31,816 bases of DNA, from the NCBI GenBank assembly GCA_964397775.1, contig CAYNKL010000029.1, positions 1-31,816 on the forward strand, written 5' to 3'. The notes beneath the pieces are model-generated. The model was not told the origin of the DNA. It made no database searches and saw only the letters and a list, made by a program, of their open reading frames with translations. Below are positions 14,593 to 22,291 of the stretch, piece after piece. The position numbers were made by a program, and so were the translations under genes. Numbering within the stretch: the stretch's first letter is position 1; every line of letters starts with the position of its first letter. The DNA comes from Allosediminivita sp964397775. Lineage in GTDB: Bacteria; Pseudomonadota; Alphaproteobacteria; Rhodobacterales; Rhodobacteraceae.

Positions 14593-15885
14593 ATGAAGCT
14601 CCAGGACTGCGAGGTGATCGTCACCGCGCCCCCCGCCCCAGGCTGGGGCGGTCGGTACTGGATCCTCGTCAAGCTGACCACGAATGACGGGATCACCGGA
14701 TGGGGCGAATGCTACGCCGCATCGGTGGGCCCCGAGGCCATGCGCGCCGTCATCGCCGATGTCTTTGACCGCCACATGCAGGGCGAAAGCCCCGAGCGGA
14801 TCGAGATGATGTTCCGCCGGGCCTATTCCAGCGGTTTCACCCAGCGGCCCGACCTGACGGTCATGGGCGCCTTTTCCGGGCTCGAGATCGCCTGCTGGGA
14901 CATCCTCGGCAAGGCGCGCGACCGGCCCGTGCACGCGCTTCTGGGCGGGCGGATGAACGACCGGATCCGCGCCTACACCTATCTCTATCCCCTGCCCCAG
15001 CACGAGATCGGCTCCTTCTGGAACTCCCCTCAGATGGCGGCCGAGGCCGCCGCGGAGGCGGTGAAGGACGGATGGACCGCGGTCAAGTTCGACCCCGCCG
15101 GCCCCTACACCCTGCGCGGCGGCCACCAGCCCGCCATGCGCGACATCGAGCGGTCGGTCGCCTTCTGCCGTGCCGTGCGCGAGGCGGTGGGCGACCGCGC
15201 CGACATGCTCTTTGGCACGCACGGGCAGTTCTCGGTCTCCGGTGCAATCCGGCTGGGCCACGCCATCGCGCCCTATGGCCCGCTCTGGTACGAGGAGCCG
15301 ATCCCGCCGGACAGCCTTCTGGACTTCCAGCAGGTGGCCGAACGCCAGCCGGTGCCCGTGGCAACCGGCGAGCGGCTGACCACGCGGACGGAATTCGCGA
15401 CACTCCTGCGTACCGGCGGCGCCCATATCCTGCAGCCGGCGCTCGGCCGCGCCGGGGGCATCTGGGAAGGCCGCAAAATCGCCGCGCTGGCCGAGAGCTT
15501 CGGCGCCGAAATCGCGCCGCATCTCTATGCCGGGCCGGTGGAATGGGCTGCCAACCTTCAGCTCGCCGCCGCGATCCCGAACCTGCTTCTTGCCGAAACG
15601 ATCGACACCCCCTTTCACGGGGCCCTCATCAATCACAAGTTAAGGGTGGACGGCGGCTACATCGAGATCCCCGACACGCCCGGGCTCGGCATCGAGGTGG
15701 ACGAGGCGCTGGCGCGGGCCCATCCCTATGAGGGCTCCGCGCTGCACCTGCAGATGCAGGAAGCCCCCTGCAACTATTCCGAGGAGAACAACTTCGCGGG
15801 GGGTGCGCCTCCCCCGGAAGAGCCTCTCCCGACTTCGACCCAAACGGGCCCCTCGCGGGCCGACGACAGAGAACCGATACGATGA
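14593..15885 (+). CDS. Enolase-superfamily dehydratase or racemase (MR/MLE type)
   Basis: A 430-residue enzyme of the mandelate racemase/muconate lactonising group, which abstracts a proton alpha to a carboxylate with Mg2+. The N-terminal capping domain is followed by the barrel: TAVKFDPAGPY (K near 158), a D near 200 (LFGTHGQFS), EEPIPP near 235 and ATGERLTT near 260, consistent with the metal ligands and active-site basic residues. APHLYAGPVEWA lies near 310. The sequence resembles galactonate-dehydratase-like members, but substrate assignment is not possible. The last 30 residues (rich in P, E, S, T) match no expected family segment, and they end in an ATGA overlap with the arsR gene. The start at 14593 follows GGGAGA. 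Confidence 0.85.
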   Translation: MKLQDCEVIVTAPPAPGWGGRYWILVKLTTNDGITGWGECYAASVGPEAMRAVIADVFDRHMQGESPERIEMMFRRAYSSGFTQRPDLTVMGAFSGLEIACWDILGKARDRPVHALLGGRMNDRIRAYTYLYPLPQHEIGSFWNSPQMAAEAAAEAVKDGWTAVKFDPAGPYTLRGGHQPAMRDIERSVAFCRAVREAVGDRADMLFGTHGQFSVSGAIRLGHAIAPYGPLWYEEPIPPDSLLDFQQVAERQPVPVATGERLTTRTEFATLLRTGGAHILQPALGRAGGIWEGRKIAALAESFGAEIAPHLYAGPVEWAANLQLAAAIPNLLLAETIDTPFHGALINHKLRVDGGYIEIPDTPGLGIEVDEALARAHPYEGSALHLQMQEAPCNYSEENNFAGGAPPPEEPLPTSTQTGPSRADDREPIR

Positions 15886-16208
15886 GCGACACAGATATCG
15901 CGCCGCCGCCCCCCGAAGAGATGGCGCAGAACGCCCAGAACGCGGCAGCCTTCCTCAAGACCCTCGCCCACCAGGGGCGGCTCATGATCCTGTGCCACCT
16001 CGGCTCGGGCGAGAAATCCGTGGGCGAGCTCGAAGCCCTGCTCGACATGCGGCAGGCCGCGGTCAGCCAGATGCTTGCACGGTTGCGCGAAGAAGGCCTC
16101 GTCCAGACCCGCCGCGAAGGCAAGGCGATCTACTACAGCCTGGCGGGCGAGGACACCAACCGCGTGATCGGGCTGCTCTACGAGATCTTCTGCCGCAAGG
16201 ACGGCTGA
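15882..16208 (+). CDS. ArsR-family regulator of the BigR/SqrR type
   Basis: A 108-residue winged-helix repressor. LKTLAHQGRLMILCHL opens the domain, the HTH is about residues 45-68 (VGELEALLDMRQAAVSQML), and the wing carries RREGKAIYYSL. It lacks the metal-binding ELCVCDL motif of arsenic or zinc sensors. The only cysteines are C38 and C104, 66 residues apart. In SqrR (C41/C107) and BigR (C42/C108) two cysteines at the same spacing form a polysulfide bridge that senses reactive sulfur species. Function as a persulfide-responsive repressor is therefore likely, by inference. It overlaps the MR/MLE gene by four bases, so the two are probably co-transcribed, though no sulfur-oxidation gene is adjacent. 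Confidence 0.9.
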   Translation: MSDTDIAPPPPEEMAQNAQNAAAFLKTLAHQGRLMILCHLGSGEKSVGELEALLDMRQAAVSQMLARLREEGLVQTRREGKAIYYSLAGEDTNRVIGLLYEIFCRKDG

Positions 16209-16219
16209 GGAGTAAGGGA

Positions 16220-16276
16220 GGGGGCGCTGCCCCCGTCCCTTCGGGACTCCCCCGGAGTATTTTTGCCAAGAAGAAG
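16220..16276 (+). repeat. Two-hairpin AAGAAGAAG repeat, copy 2
   Basis: Stem 1 is GGGGGC/GCCCCC (16220-16225, 16229-16234), stem 2 is GTCCC/GGGAC (16235-16239, 16243-16247), and the 29-nt tail starts TCCCCCGGAGTATTTTTGCC and ends AAGAAGAAG. It lies between the convergent arsR and acyl-CoA synthetase genes, 11 nt past the arsR stop, and may act as a terminator through the T-rich part of its tail. Stem 2 differs from copy 1 at both arms but keeps pairing. Confidence 0.82.
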
Positions 16277-16290
16277 CGCGGGCGCGCGCC

Positions 16291-18192
16291 TCAGGCGGCT
16301 TCCTGACCGCTGTCGCCCGCCCAGTCCCAGGGCCGCGTGAAGGCGCCCAGGACATGGCCGACCTCGTCCGCGCCCGCACCGTTGGCGGTGACCTGCGCGA
16401 CGAGCCCGCGTGTCTTGTCGTCGACGACCGCAGTCACCCGCGCCGCCGAGCCCGCCTTTTCCAGCGCCTGGTTGTAGACCCGGGTGATGGCCTGCTTGCG
16501 CAGGTCGGGCTTGAAGACCTTGCCGACGGCGGTCTTGGGCAGTTCGGGCAGGATGGTCATGTGCTTGGGAATGGCCGCGCGTTCGTGGATGTGCACGCGG
16601 GCATGCTCCATCAGCTCCGCCTCGGTGACCTCGGCCCCGTCCACCAGTTCGACGAAGGCGCAGGGCAGCTCACCCGCGTAGGCGTCGGGCTGGCCGATGG
16701 CGCCCGCGAAGGCGACAGCCGGGTGCGAGAGTAGCGCCTCCTCGATCTCGGCGGGGTCGATGTTGTGGCCCGAGCGGATGATGAGATCCTTGGCCCGGCC
16801 CGTGATCCAGAGATAGCCGTCCGCGTCGATCCGGCCGAGGTCGCCGGTGCGCACGTGGCTGCCCCAGTGGAACATCTCGGTGTTGCGGCTCTCGTCGGTG
16901 TAGGTGTGCCCCGCGACCACGCCGGGGCTCGAGATGCAGATCTCGCCGATCTCGTCGCGCTCGCAGATGCGGGGGCCTTCGGGGGTCGCCCGGACGATCT
17001 GCACGTCGGTGTAGGGGAAGGGAATGCCCACGGAGCCGACCTTCTTGGTGCCCTCTGGCGGGTTCACGGAAACGAGGCAGGTGGCCTCGGTCAGGCCGTA
17101 GCCCTCGCAGACGGTAACCCCGCAGGCGCTCTCGAACCGCTTGAAGAGTTCGAGCGGCATGGGGGCAGAGCCCGAGAAAGCTGTCTTGACCGAGGAGATG
17201 TCGGCATCCACGGGCCGCTGCATGAGCGCCGCGACGGCGGTCGGCACGGTGATGACGAAGCTGATCTTCCAGCGCTCGCAGAGTTTCCAGAAGTTGTCGA
17301 AGACCCCCTCGCCGCGATAGCCGGCGGGCGTCGGGAAGACCACATGCGCGCCCGAACAAAGCGCCGACATGACGATCACGTGGCAGGCGAAGACGTGGAA
17401 CAGCGGCAGCGGGCACATGATGTTGTCGTGCTCGGTGAAGAGCAGCGAGTGCCCCAGCCAGCCGTTGTAGAGCATGCCCGAGTAGCGGTGCTGCGCCACC
17501 TTTGGCAGGCCCGTGGTTCCACCGGTGTGGAAATAGGCGGCGATGCGGTCGTCCTTGCTGTCCTCGAAATCCAGCGTGGTGCTCTGGCGGGCGACCTCGG
17601 CGTTGAAATTCCGGTAGTCGGCGTGGGGTTTGCCGTGGTTCTTCGGACGGATCAGCGGCACCAGCCAGCTTTTCGGCGGCGAGAGGTAGCGCAGCAGGTC
17701 GACCTCGAGCACGGTATGCACCTGCGGCGCGTGGCGCACCGCCTCGGAGACCTTCTGGGCGACGTCGGTCTTGGGGAAGCTGCGCAGCGTGACGACGACC
17801 TTGGCGCCGGTCTCGCGCAGGATGCCGGCGATGTGCTCGGGTTCTAGCAGTGGGTTCACCGGCGCGACGATGCCCGCCACGGACCCTCCCATCATGGTCC
17901 AGAGCGTCTCCTGGCAGTTCGGCAGCACGTAGGCGACGGTGTCCTCTTCGCCGATGCCCAGCTCGCGGAAGAGGTTGGCGGTCTGGGTGACCTTGTCGCG
18001 CAGCTGCGCCCAGGTCATCGTGTCGGTCTTGTCCTTAGGCCCGGAGGTGAGCTGGTAGCTCGTCGCGGGCCGGTCGGGAAAGGCAGCGGCCGTCTTCGAC
18101 AGCTGGCCGTAGAGCGTCTTGGGCAGATCGCGCTCGGCCCAGGGCATTTCCGCTTCGATGGAATCGCGATCGGCCAGACTGGCGTAGCTCAT
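16291..18192 (-). CDS. AMP-dependent acyl-CoA synthetase
   Basis: A 633-residue ANL-superfamily ligase that activates a carboxylic acid with ATP and CoA. The phosphate-binding loop TGGTTGLPK lies near residue 225, GYGLTEATC near 365, the aspartate and hinge motif GDLGRIDADGYLWITGRAKDLI near 450-470, and the catalytic-lysine motif PKTAVGKVFKPDL near 555. A roughly 60-residue C-terminal extension follows (TAVVDDKTRG to the end). Substrate chain length cannot be read from sequence; the extension and the TSYQLTSG start are shared with acyl-CoA synthetases of uncertain substrate. The ATG at 18192 is preceded by GGGAGGAGG; an upstream in-frame start at 18267 adds 25 unlike residues. It lies downstream of the ABC exporter on the same strand. 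Confidence 0.92.
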   Translation of the reverse strand: MSYASLADRDSIEAEMPWAERDLPKTLYGQLSKTAAAFPDRPATSYQLTSGPKDKTDTMTWAQLRDKVTQTANLFRELGIGEEDTVAYVLPNCQETLWTMMGGSVAGIVAPVNPLLEPEHIAGILRETGAKVVVTLRSFPKTDVAQKVSEAVRHAPQVHTVLEVDLLRYLSPPKSWLVPLIRPKNHGKPHADYRNFNAEVARQSTTLDFEDSKDDRIAAYFHTGGTTGLPKVAQHRYSGMLYNGWLGHSLLFTEHDNIMCPLPLFHVFACHVIVMSALCSGAHVVFPTPAGYRGEGVFDNFWKLCERWKISFVITVPTAVAALMQRPVDADISSVKTAFSGSAPMPLELFKRFESACGVTVCEGYGLTEATCLVSVNPPEGTKKVGSVGIPFPYTDVQIVRATPEGPRICERDEIGEICISSPGVVAGHTYTDESRNTEMFHWGSHVRTGDLGRIDADGYLWITGRAKDLIIRSGHNIDPAEIEEALLSHPAVAFAGAIGQPDAYAGELPCAFVELVDGAEVTEAELMEHARVHIHERAAIPKHMTILPELPKTAVGKVFKPDLRKQAITRVYNQALEKAGSAARVTAVVDDKTRGLVAQVTANGAGADEVGHVLGAFTRPWDWAGDSGQEAA

Positions 18193-18294
18193 GGATGCCT
18201 CCTCCCAAAGGACGTGATGGCATACTGTGCCCAAGATACCGCCAGGCTTGCAAGAAACGCGACGCAAGGGAACGAGCCGTTACGCAACGTCGGA

Positions 18295-18312
18295 GGCGGG
18301 CGCAGGCCCGCC
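18295..18312 (-). terminator. Hairpin after the ABC exporter, weak terminator candidate
   Basis: A 7-bp stem GGCGGGC/GCCCGCC with a four-base loop lies 6 nt past the ABC gene stop on the minus strand. No T run follows, so intrinsic termination is doubtful. The rest of 18193-18318 has no gene. Confidence 0.35.
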
Positions 18313-18318
18313 CTTCGG

Positions 18319-20118
18319 TCACTCGGCGGCGATACCGTCGGTGAACTGCAGCCGGGCGAGGCGCGCGTAAAGGCCGCCCTCGGCCACAAGCGCATCGTGC
18401 GGGCCCTGCGCCACCACGCGGCCCTGCTCCATCACCACGATGCGGTCGGCCTTCTTCACGGTGGCAAGACGGTGCGCGACGATGATCGTCGTGCGCCCCT
18501 GCGAGAGGCTGTCCACGGCCCGCTGCACCGCGCGTTCGCTTTCGGCATCGAGCGCGCTGGTCGCCTCGTCCAGCAGCAGCACCGGCGCGTCACGCAGGAT
18601 GGCGCGGGCGATGGCAATGCGCTGCTTCTGCCCGCCCGAGAGCACGAGCCCCCGTTCCCCAAGCCAGGTGTCGTAGCCCTGCGGCAGCGCCTCGATGAAA
18701 CCATGCGCGGCGGCGGCCTGCGCGGCGGCCTCGATTTCCGCATCCGTGGCATCGGGGCGGCCGAAGCGGATGTTGTCGCGCGCGGAGGCGGCGAAGATCA
18801 CCGGGTCCTGCGGCACCAGTGCGATGTGCTTGCGGAAGGCCTCGCGCGACATGGCGTCGAGCGCCACGCCGTCGAGCGTCACGCGCCCCGCTTGCGGATC
18901 GTAGAAGCGTTGCAGCATCTGGATGATGGTGGTCTTGCCCGCGCCCGAGGGGCCCACGATGGCCACCGTCTCGCCCGGGGTGATCTGCAGGTCGACGTGA
19001 TCGAGCGCGGGGGCATCGGGACGCGAGGGGTAATGGAAGACCACGTCCTCGAAGCCGATCTCGCCGCGCACGGGCGTGGGCAGCGTCACGGGCTGGGCGG
19101 GATCGGTCACCGTATCCTCGGCCTGCAGCAGGTCCACGAGGCGCTCGGTCGCGCCGGCGGCGCGCTGAAGCTCGCCGAAGATTTCCGACAGGGCGCCCAC
19201 GGCGCCGGCCACCATGACCGAGTAGATCACGAACTGGATCAGCGCACCGGCGCTCATGTCCCCCGCGCGCACGTCCCAGGCACCGATCCAGAGCACACCG
19301 ACGATGCCGGTGAAGACCAGGAAGATCACGATCGCCGTCATCAGCGCGCGGGTCCAGATCCGGCGCCGGGCGGCGTCGAAGCTGCGCTCGGTCACCTCGC
19401 CGAAGGCGTTCTTGGAAATCTGCTCATGGGTATAGGCCTGCACGGTCTGCACGCTCGAAAGCGCCTCGGCGGCGTTGCCGGAACTCTGCGCGATCCAGTC
19501 CTGATTCTCGCGGCTGAGCTTGCGCAGGCGACGGCCCAGCGTGAGGATCGGCACGATCACGATGGGCACGATTAGCAGCACCAGCCCGGTGAGCTTGGCC
19601 GAGGTGAAGACCATCAGCAGCAGCCCGCCGGTGAAGAGCAGCGCGTTGCGCAGCGCGATCGAGACCGAAGAGCCGATCACCGACTGGATCAGCGTGGTGT
19701 CGGTGGTGATGCGGCTCAGCACCTCGCCGGTCATGACGGTTTCGTAGAAGGCCGGCGAGAGCGAGATCACCCGGTTGAAGACGGCCTTGCGGATGTCGGC
19801 CACGACCCGTTCGCCCAGCCGCGTGACCAGCGCGTAGCGCAGCGCCGTGCCCAGCGCGAGCAGCGCCGCGATCCCGAGCGCCGCACCGAAGTACTTGTCG
19901 AGCAGCGCGCCATCCTCGGCGTTGAAGTTGTCGACCACGCGGCGCACCGCCATCGGCAGGATCAGCGAGACGGCCGCCGTCAGCACCAGCGACAGGACCG
20001 CTGCGGCCATGAGCAGACGATAGGGGCTCATGAAGGGCCAGAGCGCGGCCAGTGAACTCAGCCTGCGCGACTTCTCGCGCTCTTCCTGCCCCGGACCAGG
20101 GGCGCCATTGCGGGCCAT
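18319..20118 (-). CDS. Half-size ABC exporter (permease fused to ATPase)
   Basis: A 599-residue type IV ABC exporter half that would function as a homodimer or heterodimer in the inner membrane. After a cytoplasmic start, residues about 30-310 hold six membrane segments of the exporter domain (FMSPYRLLMAAAVLSLVLT, VMTGEVLSRITTDTTLIQ). The nucleotide-binding domain shows Walker A GPSGAGKTT near 390, the signature LSGGQKQRIAIA near 493, Walker B VLLLDEATSALD near 515, and the H-loop VAHRLAT. Similar proteins (MsbA group) export lipids, but many export peptides or drugs; the substrate is unknown here. The ATG at 20118 starts MARNGAPGPGQEE. It is upstream of the acyl-CoA synthetase gene on the same strand, with a weak hairpin between them. 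Confidence 0.94.
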   Translation of the reverse strand: MARNGAPGPGQEEREKSRRLSSLAALWPFMSPYRLLMAAAVLSLVLTAAVSLILPMAVRRVVDNFNAEDGALLDKYFGAALGIAALLALGTALRYALVTRLGERVVADIRKAVFNRVISLSPAFYETVMTGEVLSRITTDTTLIQSVIGSSVSIALRNALLFTGGLLLMVFTSAKLTGLVLLIVPIVIVPILTLGRRLRKLSRENQDWIAQSSGNAAEALSSVQTVQAYTHEQISKNAFGEVTERSFDAARRRIWTRALMTAIVIFLVFTGIVGVLWIGAWDVRAGDMSAGALIQFVIYSVMVAGAVGALSEIFGELQRAAGATERLVDLLQAEDTVTDPAQPVTLPTPVRGEIGFEDVVFHYPSRPDAPALDHVDLQITPGETVAIVGPSGAGKTTIIQMLQRFYDPQAGRVTLDGVALDAMSREAFRKHIALVPQDPVIFAASARDNIRFGRPDATDAEIEAAAQAAAAHGFIEALPQGYDTWLGERGLVLSGGQKQRIAIARAILRDAPVLLLDEATSALDAESERAVQRAVDSLSQGRTTIIVAHRLATVKKADRIVVMEQGRVVAQGPHDALVAEGGLYARLARLQFTDGIAAE

Positions 20119-20250
20119 GATAACTCCATTAACCGATCTGCTTGGCGTGTTGCGCCATGCGGCCCATGAAGGTCAAGCAGCCCCTTTGACGCGGCCCGCG
20201 ATGGGGTTGGCGGGAGAGGGGGCTGGCACCGTCGGGATGTGAGGAGAGCG

Positions 20251-20324
20251 TGGAGCGGGCAGCGGGAATCGAACCCGCACCAAGAGCTTGGAAGGCTCGT
20301 GTGATACCATTTCACCATGCCCGC
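20251..20324 (-). tRNA. tRNA-Gly (anticodon TCC)
   Basis: The minus strand folds as a tRNA: acceptor stem GCGGGCA/TGCCCGC, D-stem GTGA/TCAC, anticodon loop CTTCCAA reading TCC, T-stem GCGGG/CCCGC with TTCGATT loop, discriminator T, and an encoded CCA end (20251-20253). It is 74 nt long with the CCA. It decodes GGA/GGG glycine codons. A good promoter lies immediately upstream, and the 20119-20250 gap after it shows no gene. Confidence 0.96.
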
Positions 20325-20335
20325 TCGGTGCGCAT

Positions 20336-20364
20336 TGGATAGTTGAGGCGCGGGGCGCGGTCAA
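20336..20364 (-). promoter_or_regulatory. Promoter of tRNA-Gly
   Basis: On the minus strand TTGACC (20359-20364) is separated by exactly 17 nt from TATCCA (20336-20341). The 5' end of the mature tRNA is 12 nt past the -10 box, so transcription would begin just before the tRNA. Both boxes match the sigma-70 consensus well enough, and spacing is ideal. Confidence 0.72.
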
Positions 20365-20382
20365 GCGGCCCGCGACGCAGAC

Positions 20383-20408
20383 GGCCCGCGCCGGTGAAGG
20401 CGCGGGCC
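20383..20408 (-). terminator. Perfect hairpin after the SDR gene
   Basis: A perfect 10-bp inverted repeat, GGCCCGCGCC with GGCGCGGGCC around a six-base loop, lies 30 nt past the SDR stop codon on the minus strand. No T run follows on either side. Position and strength suggest a transcript end or a stabilising structure before the tRNA promoter. Confidence 0.42.
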
Positions 20409-20437
20409 GTGGATCGTCGCGATGTCCCTTTGCGGGC

Positions 20438-21178
20438 TTACATCGACTGGCTTGTGGGGCGGAACAGGATCTCGTTGACGTCCACCTCATCGGGCTGGCT
20501 CACGGCATAGACCACGGCCCGGGCAAAGCTCGACGCCGGGATGGCCTGCTCCTCGTAGAATTCCGAGATCGACTCGTGCACGCCCTCGGCCTTGACCGAG
20601 GCCGGAAGCTCGGTGTCCACCGCGCCAGGCGACAGGATGGTCGTGCGCAGGTTGCCGTATTCCTTGACCTCCTGGCGCAGGGATTCCCCGATGGCCCGGA
20701 TGCCGAACTTGGTCGCGCAGTAGACGCCGCCACCGGGCATGACCACGTGACCGGCCACGGAAGACACGAAGATGTTCTGACCGGCTTTCTGCTCCTGCAT
20801 GATCGGCAGCACGGCGCCGACGCCGTAGAGAACACCCTTGAGGTTCACGTCGATGCACTGGTCCCATTCCTCGTGGCGGTTCATGCCGAAGGGTGACAGC
20901 GGCATCAGCCCGGCGTTGTGAAGCATCACGTCGACGCGGCCCCATTTTTCCTTGGCGTGCGCCACGAAGGCCTCAACCTGTTCGCGGTCGGTCACGTCGA
21001 CCGTAAAGGCGCTGGCACTGTCCTCGCCAAGTTCCTTGACCAGATCGTCGAGGCGGTCGCGACGGCGCGCGCCCAGCGCCACCTTGGCACCGGCATCGAC
21101 CAGGTGACGCGCGGTTTCGGCCCCGAGGCCCGAGCTGGCACCGGTGATGACGACGATCTTGCCTGCTACGTTTTCCAT
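20438..21178 (-). CDS. SDR family NAD(P)-dependent oxidoreductase
   Basis: A 246-residue classical short-chain dehydrogenase/reductase in the cytoplasm, with unknown substrate. The cofactor motif TGASSGLG lies at residues 12-19, HNAG at 87-90, N112 in VNLKG, and the catalytic S140, Y153 and K157 (YCATK). ARRRDRL at the end of strand 2 has arginines near 37-39, which favours NADPH, as in the YdfG group of 3-hydroxy acid or serine dehydrogenases. The ATG at 21178 follows AAAGGA. It is divergent from a LysR regulator with a 167-nt shared control region, the common arrangement in which the LysR protein controls the enzyme gene; regulation is inferred. Confidence 0.93.
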   Translation of the reverse strand: MENVAGKIVVITGASSGLGAETARHLVDAGAKVALGARRRDRLDDLVKELGEDSASAFTVDVTDREQVEAFVAHAKEKWGRVDVMLHNAGLMPLSPFGMNRHEEWDQCIDVNLKGVLYGVGAVLPIMQEQKAGQNIFVSSVAGHVVMPGGGVYCATKFGIRAIGESLRQEVKEYGNLRTTILSPGAVDTELPASVKAEGVHESISEFYEEQAIPASSFARAVVYAVSQPDEVDVNEILFRPTSQSM

Positions 21179-21345
21179 GGTCGTGTCCTTTCACAAACTC
21201 TGTTCTGTCTGGCCGCGGCGGCGCGCGCGGACCTGCACTGCCGCGGCCTTCGAGCCCAGAGGTATGTGGCCCCTCCATTCCGTATTAGAGAAAGATCAGA
21301 TAAAGGGTCTATATTCAGAATTCATCAATCTCGACGGAACCGACC
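21179..21345. promoter_or_regulatory. Divergent control region between SDR and LysR genes
   Basis: The left part is GC-rich; the right part (about 21280-21325) is AT-rich and must hold the promoters. On the minus strand TAGACC, an 18-nt spacer and TAATAC form a possible SDR promoter. On the plus strand TATATT (21310-21315) may be the LysR -10 box. A partial dyad TCT-N6-AGA overlaps that TATATT and fits a LysR-type site only loosely. Confidence 0.4.
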
Positions 21346-22245
21346 ATGGCCTTGCGACGCGACGAACTCGGGGATCTCATGGCCTTCCTCGCGGTGGCCG
21401 AAGAGCGCAGCTTCACCCGCGCCGCCGCGCGGCTCGGCACATCGCAAAGCGCGCTCAGCCACGTGATCCGCCGGCTCGAGGAACGACTGGATGTCCGGCT
21501 GCTGACCCGGACGACCCGCAATGTCGCCACGACCGAGGCCGGCCGGCAGCTGGCCGAGACGCTGAGTCCCGCCTTCGATGCCATTGAGGAACGCCTGCTC
21601 AGCCTAGACGAGCTGCGCAGCCGCCCTTCGGGCACCATCCGTCTGACCGCGAGCCGCTGGGCGGCCGAACACATCGTGCAGCCCGTGGCCGAGCGGCTCA
21701 TGGCCGAACACCCCGGCGTCCGGGTCGAACTGGACACCGACCTGCGCCTTGTCGATATCGTGCGCGAGGGCTTCGACGCGGGCATCCGCATGGGCGAACA
21801 GGTGGAAAAGGACATGATCGCCGTGCGCGTCGGTCCGGATCTTCGCATGGCCATCGCGGGCACCCCTGGCTATTTCGAGACCCACGGCACCCCGCGGACG
21901 CCCGAGGACCTGACTGCCCACAACTGCATCAATATTCGCCTGCCGACCCTTGGCGCGCTCTACCCGTGGGAGCTGGAACGCGAGGGGCGCGCGCTCAACG
22001 TGCGGGTGGAGGGGCAGTTCACCTCGAACGACCCCGACCTGGTGGTGAAGGCGGCGCTTTCGGGGCGGGGACTGGCCTGCCTGCCCGAGGACTACTTTCG
22101 GCCCTACCTGCGTGACGGAAGCCTGCAAGCATGCCTAAGCGACTGGTGCCCGCCCTTCCCCGGCTATCACCTCTACTACCCCAGCCGAAGGCAAAGCTCG
22201 GCCGCGTTCCGGTTGCTTGTGGACGCGCTGCGCTACCGCGAATGA
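21346..22245 (+). CDS. LysR family transcriptional regulator
   Basis: A 299-residue regulator. The N-terminal winged HTH (residues about 6-65) shows FLAVAEERSFTRAAARLGTSQSALSHVIRRLEE, the LysR-family signature, followed by a linker helix. The rest (about 95-299) is the periplasmic-binding-protein-like effector domain with IRLTASRWAAEH at its start. The sequence type is close to the large group that represses or activates a divergent oxidoreductase gene. The gene faces away from an SDR gene and is followed 46 nt later by a TSUP permease in the same direction. The effector is unknown. Translation starts at the ATG 21346; the upstream sequence is not coding. Confidence 0.95.
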   Translation: MALRRDELGDLMAFLAVAEERSFTRAAARLGTSQSALSHVIRRLEERLDVRLLTRTTRNVATTEAGRQLAETLSPAFDAIEERLLSLDELRSRPSGTIRLTASRWAAEHIVQPVAERLMAEHPGVRVELDTDLRLVDIVREGFDAGIRMGEQVEKDMIAVRVGPDLRMAIAGTPGYFETHGTPRTPEDLTAHNCINIRLPTLGALYPWELEREGRALNVRVEGQFTSNDPDLVVKAALSGRGLACLPEDYFRPYLRDGSLQACLSDWCPPFPGYHLYYPSRRQSSAAFRLLVDALRYRE

Positions 22246-22291
22246 CGGCGGCACACTTGACCTTCCCCCGCGGCTGGCCGAAACCCATCGC

